Assembly (NCBI RefSeq): GCF_011365745.1
Contig: NZ_JAAOBY010000002.1
Coordinates: 558,001 to 622,000 of the forward strand
DNA from: Flavobacterium turcicum
GTDB lineage: Bacteria; Bacteroidota; Bacteroidia; Flavobacteriales; Flavobacteriaceae
Length of the DNA stretch: 64,000 bases
Direction of reading: 5' to 3'
The position numbers and the translations under genes were made by a program. The notes below the pieces were generated by a model. The model did not search any database. It worked only from the letters and a program-made list of their open reading frames with translations, and was not told the origin of the DNA. Positions within the stretch are counted from its first letter, which is position 1. Every line of letters starts with the position of its first letter. Positions 58,098-64,000 of the stretch are shown piece after piece.

Positions 58098-58122
58098 AAC
58101 TACTAATTAAAAAAATAATGCT

Positions 58123-58263
58123 ATGAAAGTACTTTTTTATGCAATCATATTGACCTCAATGACAACCACAATTTTGATGAACACGTTGGGGAAAAAAATT
58201 AAAAAACTAAAAGCTGCAAACAATCACTGTTCATGTCACGACAAAAATTGTGAGTACAATTAA
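58123..58263 (+). CDS. 46-residue membrane-anchored Cys/His protein
   Basis: ATG at 58123 opens a frame of 46 codons. A hydrophobic N-terminus (MKVLFYAIILTSMTTTILMN) is followed by a basic stretch (GKKIKKLKA) and a Cys-His tail (HCSCHDKNCEYN). The tail could bind a metal. It lies between the BON and GH130 genes on the same strand. I recognise no family. Composition and spacing make it plausible as a real gene. Confidence 0.5.
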   Translation: MKVLFYAIILTSMTTTILMNTLGKKIKKLKAANNHCSCHDKNCEYN

Positions 58264-58389
58264 TAAATCATCATTGTTTAAAAAACTAGTAAACAAAAGT
58301 CTGTTAGTTCTTTAAACATAATACCTTAAGTTCCATTTTCATCGAAAAAAATCAATTATCAAAGGGAAGTGCCCTTTTTTACAAAGCAA

Positions 58390-59436
58390 ATGATACAAGT
58401 CAAAAAAGAAGGGATTATATTGAACAAAACCTCATTGCCTTTTGAAAATGAAGGTGTGCTGAATCCCGCAGCAATTAGAGAAGGTAATTTTGTACATCTT
58501 TTATATCGCGCCGTAAGAATTGGCAATCATTCTACTATTGGCTATTGTCAGCTTGAAGGTCCATTGTCAATGGTAAAGAGGAACAAAACTGCCTTGTTAA
58601 TACCGGAATTTGATTATGAAAGTCATGGTTTAGAAGATCCTCGAATTGTAAAAATTGAAGACATTTATTATCTCACCTACACCGGTTTTGATGGTGTAAA
58701 TGCATTAGGTTGCCTAGCGGTTTCTAAAGATTTAATTCATTTTGAAAAAAAAGGAGTCATTGTTCCGCAAATAACATATGCTGAATTCGATGAATTAGCA
58801 GAAAATACGAGTCCAATCAATACCAAATACTTCCGTTATAACGAGCACATCGGTATTTTAGAATCAGACAAGGAGAAATCACTAGTTTGGGACAAAAACG
58901 TTATTTTTTTTCCTAGAAAAATTGAAGGTAAGTTTTATTTCTTACACCGCATCAAACCTGATATACAAATTGTAGTTGGTGTTGATAATTTACAGGACTT
59001 AACCGCTACCTTTTATCAAGAATATTTAAAACATTTTAATGACTGTGTGGTGCTCAGTTCCAAATTTGATCACGAAGTTAGTTACGTAGGTGGTGGCTGT
59101 CCTCCTATTGAAACTCCTCAGGGCTGGCTGCTCATTTACCACGGTGTAAAAGATGGAATCAACGGATATATCTATTCGGCCTGTGCCGCATTACTTGATT
59201 TAGAAAATCCTAAAATCGAGCTCTCACGTTTGCCTTACCCTTTATTTTTTCCTCAGGTTGAATGGGAACTAAAAGGCGAAGTAAATAACGTTTGTTTCCC
59301 AACAGGAGCAGCAGTTTTTGATGATACTTTGTACATCTATTACGGAGCTGCAGATGAACGTATTGCCTGCGCATCAGTATCATTATTAGGATTAATCAAC
59401 GAACTATTACTTTATACCACTCAAGATGTTAAATAA
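58390..59436 (+). CDS. Glycoside hydrolase family 130-like phosphorylase
   Basis: A 348-residue five-bladed propeller enzyme of the GH130/PH1107-related group, which phosphorolyses or hydrolyses beta-mannosides. Motifs are VLNPAAIREGNFVHLLYRAV, SHGLEDPRIVKIEDIYYLTY (with the conserved Asp), GGGCPPIETPQGWLLIYHGV, and YYGAADERIACAS. ATG at 58390 is preferred over GTG at 58369. Its end overlaps the next gene by 11 bases, indicating coupled production with the glycosyltransferase. Confidence 0.88.
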   Translation: MIQVKKEGIILNKTSLPFENEGVLNPAAIREGNFVHLLYRAVRIGNHSTIGYCQLEGPLSMVKRNKTALLIPEFDYESHGLEDPRIVKIEDIYYLTYTGFDGVNALGCLAVSKDLIHFEKKGVIVPQITYAEFDELAENTSPINTKYFRYNEHIGILESDKEKSLVWDKNVIFFPRKIEGKFYFLHRIKPDIQIVVGVDNLQDLTATFYQEYLKHFNDCVVLSSKFDHEVSYVGGGCPPIETPQGWLLIYHGVKDGINGYIYSACAALLDLENPKIELSRLPYPLFFPQVEWELKGEVNNVCFPTGAAVFDDTLYIYYGAADERIACASVSLLGLINELLLYTTQDVK

Positions 59437-61789
59437 AATCAAAACCAATCGTAACAATACCTATTCAGATAATAACAGAAAATCTTTTGGTTTAGAAGCA
59501 AAGCCAATTCTTGAAAAAAAGAAAATACCGAAGGTTTTATTTATCACGACTTATCCGCCTCGTGAATGCGGTATTGCTACCTATTCCCAAGATTTAATCG
59601 GATCGATAAACAACAAATTCAAAAACACTTTCGATATTCAAATTGCAGCGCTTGAAACGCAACATCAAAAACATGAATATCCTGCGGAGGTCTGTTATGT
59701 TTTAGATACCATTAATCCGATTTCTTACCAAAAACTAGCTCAAAATATTAACCAAAACAAAACTATTGAAGTAGTTATTGTGCAACATGAATTTGGCTTG
59801 TTTAAAAACAACGAAGCGGATTTCATTCTATTTTTAAAAACAATTCGCAAACCCATTATCATAGTTTTTCATACCGTACTGCCCAATCCCGATGTGTTTT
59901 TGAAACAAAACATTGCCGAAATGGAGGAGCTAGTGCATTTTTTTATTGTAATGACAAATGCTTCGGCTGCATTGTTAGAAAACAATTACGGAATTTCGAA
60001 AAACAAAATTACGGTTATCCCGCACGGTACACACTTGGTAAAACATGCTGACAAAGAAATTTTGAAAGACAAATACAACTTGACAGGCAGAAAAATAATT
60101 TCAACATTTGGATTGTTGAGTTCCGGAAAGTCAATTGAAACAACTTTGAATGCAATGCCATTTTTGGTAGAAAAAAATCCGACGCTACTTTTTCTTATCA
60201 TAGGCAAAACACATCCCACGGTAGTAAAAGAAGAAGGTGAAGCCTACCGCAAAAGTTTAGAACAAAAAATTGAAGATTTAGGAATACAAGCGCATGTAAA
60301 ATTCATCAACAGCTACTTGCCTCTTGCCGAATTATTAGATTATTTGCAACTGACAGATATTTATTTATTTACTTCAAAAGATCCTAATCAAGCAGTGAGT
60401 GGCACGTTTTCGTATGCTATTAGTTGCGGCTGTCCTGTTATCTCCACACCTATTCCGCATGCATTTGAACTGCTTCAAGATGGAGGCGGTATCATTATCG
60501 ATTTCGAAAACTCAGCACAACTGCAAAAGCAGGCAGCTATTTTATTAGGTAATACGGCACTACGAAACGAAATTTCAAGCGCAGGCATTCACAAAATGGC
60601 ACCAACTGCTTGGGAAAACGCTGCAATTGCGCATACTTTGTTGATTTCAAGATTGATTAATACCAAATCACGATTGCATTACAAAATTCCAGCAATCAAA
60701 TTGGATCACCTTAAAAATATGACTACTCCTTTTGCTATGATTCAATTTTCAGTAATCAATAAACCTGATTTAAATAGCGGTTACACCTTAGATGACAATG
60801 CTAGAGCTCTAGTGGCTTTTTGCCAGCATTATCGATTAGCAAAAGATGAAGCCGACTTAAAGTACATTTCTCAATATTACCAGTTTATACATTTTTGTCA
60901 ACAAAAAGACGGTACTTTTTTGAATTATGTAAATGAAAGTAAAGAATTCACTACTCAAAACGATGAGAATTTAGAAGATTCAAACGGAAGAGCTATCTGG
61001 GCTTTGGGATTTTTGATTTCAATGCAAGACTTAATACCAAATGAATTGCTTATTGAGGCCAAGAAAACCATGCAAAATGCTCTTAAAGTTGCTACAAAAA
61101 TACATTCTACTCGAGCAATGGCGTTCATCATTAAAGGCATTTATTATAGCACTAAAAATGAGATGAATTTTAAAAATACAGCGATTCTAAAAGTGCTGGC
61201 TAACCGATTGGTTCAAATGTACAAACACGAATCAAAAGAAAATTGGTCTTGGTTCGAAAGCTATTTGACGTATGGCAACAGTATACTTCCTGAAGCCTTA
61301 CTTTGCGCTTACTTAGCAACTGGAGAACTAACTTATAAAGATATAGCCAAAACATCTTTCGACTTTTTAGTATCAAAAACAATAACTAAAAATAGTATAA
61401 AAGTAATTTCAAATAAAGGTTGGCTGCACAGCCACAAAGCAGAAAACACTGCTATTGGTGGCGAACAACCTATTGATGTGGCCTATACAATTTTAGCACT
61501 TGCTAAATTTTACGAAACATTTAAAAGTAGTGACTACTTACAAAAAATGGAAACTGCTTTTAGTTGGTTTTTGGGGAACAATCATTTACACCAAATTATG
61601 TACAATCCATGTACGGGCGGATGTTATGATGGTTTAGAAGAAGATTACATTAATTTGAATCAAGGTGCTGAATCAACTGTGAGTTACTTGATGGCACGAC
61701 TCACCATAGCAACTTACAAAGAAGAAATCGAAAATAAAAAATGTTCTGTAAACGCGACTAAAAGTAAAATTTTAAAAATTATTCATTAG
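59426..61789 (+). CDS. GT4-type glycosyltransferase fused to a helical (alpha/alpha) domain
   Basis: A 787-residue cytoplasmic protein. Residues about 35-415 are a GT-B glycosyltransferase (VLFITTYPPRECGIATYSQD, GLLSSGKSIETTLNAMPFLV, and the donor-site region around QAVSGTFSYAISCGCPVIST). Residues about 430-787 are a helical repeat domain with DDNARALVAFCQHY, EDSNGRAIWALGFLIS and NLNQGAESTVSYLMARL, typical of alpha/alpha toroid glycosidase-like folds. The acceptor is unknown. Pairing with GH130 suggests synthesis or recycling of a mannose-containing glycan. Confidence 0.85.
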   Translation: MLNKIKTNRNNTYSDNNRKSFGLEAKPILEKKKIPKVLFITTYPPRECGIATYSQDLIGSINNKFKNTFDIQIAALETQHQKHEYPAEVCYVLDTINPISYQKLAQNINQNKTIEVVIVQHEFGLFKNNEADFILFLKTIRKPIIIVFHTVLPNPDVFLKQNIAEMEELVHFFIVMTNASAALLENNYGISKNKITVIPHGTHLVKHADKEILKDKYNLTGRKIISTFGLLSSGKSIETTLNAMPFLVEKNPTLLFLIIGKTHPTVVKEEGEAYRKSLEQKIEDLGIQAHVKFINSYLPLAELLDYLQLTDIYLFTSKDPNQAVSGTFSYAISCGCPVISTPIPHAFELLQDGGGIIIDFENSAQLQKQAAILLGNTALRNEISSAGIHKMAPTAWENAAIAHTLLISRLINTKSRLHYKIPAIKLDHLKNMTTPFAMIQFSVINKPDLNSGYTLDDNARALVAFCQHYRLAKDEADLKYISQYYQFIHFCQQKDGTFLNYVNESKEFTTQNDENLEDSNGRAIWALGFLISMQDLIPNELLIEAKKTMQNALKVATKIHSTRAMAFIIKGIYYSTKNEMNFKNTAILKVLANRLVQMYKHESKENWSWFESYLTYGNSILPEALLCAYLATGELTYKDIAKTSFDFLVSKTITKNSIKVISNKGWLHSHKAENTAIGGEQPIDVAYTILALAKFYETFKSSDYLQKMETAFSWFLGNNHLHQIMYNPCTGGCYDGLEEDYINLNQGAESTVSYLMARLTIATYKEEIENKKCSVNATKSKILKIIH

Positions 61790-61892
61790 CATCAATTTGT
61801 TTAATTATCACATCACTCTGGTAAAAGCAAAGCAATAGATGAAAGATGAACTAATGCAAACGTGTAAAAATTAATTACAAAAAATAACAATC

Positions 61893-62153
61893 ATGAAAAC
61901 AAACTCAAAAAAAATGACAGCCGAAATCACATCGGCTTTGGCAGCAGCAACATTTGTAAATACTACTGCAAAAAAAATGATGAAAATGATCGATGCTACT
62001 GCTAAAAAAATGACTAAAACAATCACCAAAAAAATGGATGCTACTGCAAAAAAATCACAGAAGGACATTGTAAAAAAAGAACAAAAGCAGAAAACAACAG
62101 CTAAAAAAGCAGCACCTAAAAAACAAATAGAACCTGCAGTTACTAGCAATTAA
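61893..62153 (+). CDS. Lys/Ala-rich basic protein with TAKK repeats
   Basis: An 86-residue strongly basic low-complexity protein. After ITSALAAATFVN it has repeated (D)ATAKKM or TAKK units (TAKKMMKMIDATAKKMTKTI, then KKMDATAKKSQKDIVKK) and a KKAAPKKQ stretch. The composition is like histone H1-type or other nucleic-acid-binding tails. No hydrophobic signal or fold motif is seen. It sits in the stress-like cluster between GT4 and membrane-protein genes. Confidence 0.65.
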   Translation: MKTNSKKMTAEITSALAAATFVNTTAKKMMKMIDATAKKMTKTITKKMDATAKKSQKDIVKKEQKQKTTAKKAAPKKQIEPAVTSN

Positions 62154-62260
62154 CTAAAGATTGTACAACTTAGAAAAAAACAGTTCTGATTAAAAAATTA
62201 GAGGGTATAAAAATGTATTCCGCAAGAAATACTCATCTCTAATTGATTAGTGGCTGTGCT

Positions 62261-62303
62261 AACTTCCCCAGAATTTCTGGAATTTTTTCGGGGAGTTTTT
62301 TTT
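62261..62303 (+). terminator. Terminator in the spacer before the membrane protein
   Basis: AACTTCCCC and GGGGAGTT form a stem (with one bulge) enclosing 20 bases, followed by T8. The 191-bp spacer 62154-62344 otherwise shows nothing clear. Confidence 0.65.
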
Positions 62304-62344
62304 AATAAAAACATTAACTGAAACCAAACAATAAAACTGAGTCT

Positions 62345-63022
62345 ATGTTTTTATATGCATTTGTGAGTTTCGGATTAAGCTTTACATTACTACTTTTTGG
62401 TGTTTTTTCATTAAAAAAAGTACAATATCAATCGCAAGTGTTATTTGCTACAATTCCCATAGTGTTATGCATACAACAATTCTGCGAAGGAATTCTTTGG
62501 TTGGCACTACCTTTTTCTAATTTACATTTACTTCAAAAAAGTACTGTTTTTTTACATCTCAATTTTACGCAACTTTTGTGGCCGTTGTACATTCCAATTG
62601 CTATTCTATTTTTAGAGAAGCATAAAAGCCGAAAAATGATACTAAGTATTCTTGTGGGAATTGGTTTGGTAGTATCCTGCTTTTTAGCGCACTGTCTCTG
62701 TAATTACAGTGTTCATGCACAAATACACCAATCGACTATCCTTTATATTCAACCTTATCCCGAACAGTTTAGGCTTTTAGGATCAATTTTATATGCAATT
62801 GCTACAATAGTTCCTTGCTTTGTTTCACATATCAAACAAATGCGAATTTTGGGTTTATTGATCTTGTTTTCTTATGGAGTCGGTGCTGTTTTTTATCAAA
62901 GCTATCTTATCTCTGTTTGGTGTTATTTTACAATTCTCATAAGTTATTCAGTTTGGTTTATAATGAAATATACTGTGCTCACAAATACAAACGATGAAAC
63001 CGTTTTGCCTATTACAATTTAA
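62345..63022 (+). CDS. Polytopic membrane protein (possibly DUF6629)
   Basis: A 225-residue integral membrane protein with about six or seven helices (FLYAFVSFGLSFTLLLFGVF, LFATIPIVLCIQQFCEGILW, IPIAILFL, MILSILVGIGLVVSCFLA, and others). The CIQQFCEGILWLALPF segment matches my recollection of the DUF6629 family, which is unconfirmed. The function is unknown. It lies 18 bp before the D-lactate dehydrogenase-like gene on the same strand. Confidence 0.75.
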   Translation: MFLYAFVSFGLSFTLLLFGVFSLKKVQYQSQVLFATIPIVLCIQQFCEGILWLALPFSNLHLLQKSTVFLHLNFTQLLWPLYIPIAILFLEKHKSRKMILSILVGIGLVVSCFLAHCLCNYSVHAQIHQSTILYIQPYPEQFRLLGSILYAIATIVPCFVSHIKQMRILGLLILFSYGVGAVFYQSYLISVWCYFTILISYSVWFIMKYTVLTNTNDETVLPITI

Positions 63023-63040
63023 CATCTAATCAATTACAAA

Positions 63041-64000
63041 ATGAAAATAGCGATCTACAGCACCAAATATTACGAACGTGAATATTTAGATTTATACAAT
63101 AAAGCCGCCAAACACCAACTGACTTATTTTGAAATACCGCTCAATACAGAAACAGTTGCCACAGTGAAGGATTTTGATGCGGTGTGTATTCAATTAACAG
63201 ATAAACTAGATACCAACGTAATTCATCAACTTGCTAAGGCGGGCGTAAAATATATTGCACTTCGTAGCGCAGGTTATGACAATGTAGATGTAGAAACGGC
63301 AGCAAAACACAAAATGAAAGTATTGCGCATACCTGCCTACTCTCCCGAAGCAATTGCAGAACATGCCGTTGCACTGATTTTAACATTAAATAGAAAAACG
63401 CACAAAGCTTACAACAGAGTGCGAGAAAACAACTTTTTGCTTCAAAATTTAATGGGTTTTAATCTATTTGGTAAAACAATTGGCGTCGTAGGAACAGGCA
63501 AAATAGGAACTGCGTTTTGTAACATAATGTTAGGCTTTGGCTGCAAAGTTATTGCCACTGACCTGATGGAATCTAAAGAGTTAAAAGACAAAGGTGTTCA
63601 GTATGTTTCGTTCGATACGCTTTTGGGACAATCGGATATTATTTCCGTTCATTGCCCTTTGAATAGTAAAACAAAGTATTTATTTAACTCGGCTGCTTTT
63701 TCAAAAGTAAAAAAAGGAGTAATGCTTATAAATACAAGTCGTGGCGCAATACTAAATACTGTCGATGTGATTCAAGCCTTAAAGAAAGCACAACTTGGAT
63801 ATTTAGGTATTGATGTGTACGAGGGCGAAGAGCAGCTTTTTTTTAAAGATTTATCGAATGTTGTGGTACTTGACGATCAAATAGAGCGATTAATGTCTTT
63901 TAATAATGTTCTAATTACGCCACATCAAGCATTTTTTACTAAAGAAGCCTTACATGCCATTGCGCGCATCACCATCGAAAATTTCAATTCATTTGAAGAT
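63041..64000 (+). CDS. ldhA: D-2-hydroxyacid dehydrogenase (D-lactate dehydrogenase-like), partial
   Basis: ATG at 63041 starts 320 codons that run off the window. Motifs: MKIAIYSTKYYEREYLDLYN, YIALRSAGYDNVDVETAAKH (catalytic Arg), EAIAEHAVALILTL, the NAD site IGVVGTGKIGTAFCNIML, INTSRGAILNT, DVYEGEEQLFF, and the catalytic His in ITPHQAFFTKEAL. It is likely a fermentative enzyme converting pyruvate to D-lactate, which fits the neighbouring oxygen-sensing kinase. The last residues are missing. Confidence 0.9.
   Translation, partial: MKIAIYSTKYYEREYLDLYNKAAKHQLTYFEIPLNTETVATVKDFDAVCIQLTDKLDTNVIHQLAKAGVKYIALRSAGYDNVDVETAAKHKMKVLRIPAYSPEAIAEHAVALILTLNRKTHKAYNRVRENNFLLQNLMGFNLFGKTIGVVGTGKIGTAFCNIMLGFGCKVIATDLMESKELKDKGVQYVSFDTLLGQSDIISVHCPLNSKTKYLFNSAAFSKVKKGVMLINTSRGAILNTVDVIQALKKAQLGYLGIDVYEGEEQLFFKDLSNVVVLDDQIERLMSFNNVLITPHQAFFTKEALHAIARITIENFNSFED

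Noticed and set aside
61871..62149. Hydrophobic minus-strand frame antisense to the Lys-rich gene
   Set aside because: Antisense of AAA/GCA-rich codons gives a Phe/Val/Ala-rich artefact.

Overview
The window looks like a chromosomal segment of a flavobacterium (Bacteroidota, close to Flavobacterium). Supporting signs are the AT-rich sequence, several TAnnTTTG promoter -7 boxes, a type IX secretion (T9SS) adhesin, fused branched-chain 2-oxoacid dehydrogenase E1 proteins, a DUF3822-rsmD pair and a KdpD protein split from its kinase. No rRNA, tRNA, CRISPR array, prophage or insertion-sequence transposase was seen. || LAYOUT. 1-6.3 kb (minus): a Leu/Ile/Val operon, leuA-leuB-ilvD-ilvB-ilvN, with ilvN cut by the window edge. 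6.3-17 kb: mixed housekeeping genes, including a fused E1, an Fe(II)/2-oxoglutarate oxygenase, a GxxExxY gene bracketed by inverted repeats, an eIF1-like factor, a nucleoside phosphorylase and a transglutaminase-like protein. 17-28 kb (minus): a potassium-stress locus. In transcription order it has a sigma-54 activator, then a 93-aa protein, three tiny membrane peptides (the middle one is KdpF), kdpA, kdpB, kdpC, a porin, the KdpD sensor module and a separate histidine kinase. 28-50 kb (mostly plus): a sigma-54-type glycosyltransferase gene, a zinc-finger/FAD monooxygenase, rsmD, panE-like, uvrA, a LOG-family protein, an M1-like pseudo-peptidase, a second fused E1 and an M23 peptidase. 50.6-54.7 kb: a 1273-residue T9SS adhesin built from two seven-bladed propellers, followed by a small sorting-signal protein. 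54.7-64 kb: a FixL-like haem-PAS kinase with a receiver-CRP/FNR fusion, then BON, GH130, GT4-like, Lys-rich, membrane and D-lactate dehydrogenase genes. This looks like a low-oxygen or stress island. || HOW THEY WORK TOGETHER. The kdp locus has no KdpE. The only adjacent response regulator is an NtrC-type sigma-54 activator, and good -24/-12 promoters lie on both sides of it, one facing the kdp operon and one facing the glycosyltransferase. A compact circuit (kinase, KdpD sensor, sigma-54 activator) controlling K+ import and possibly a surface polysaccharide is the most interesting inferred system. The second circuit, at 54.7-57 kb, fuses FixJ-like and FixK/FNR-like parts in one protein next to a kinase that keeps the FixL haem-pocket residues. 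|| OTHER STRUCTURE. An approximately 80-110 bp interspersed repeat occurs three times (14.5, 21.2 and 41.8 kb). Its flanks are conserved and its centre is a stem-loop whose sequence differs in each copy. Many genes end in clear intrinsic terminators, which are listed.
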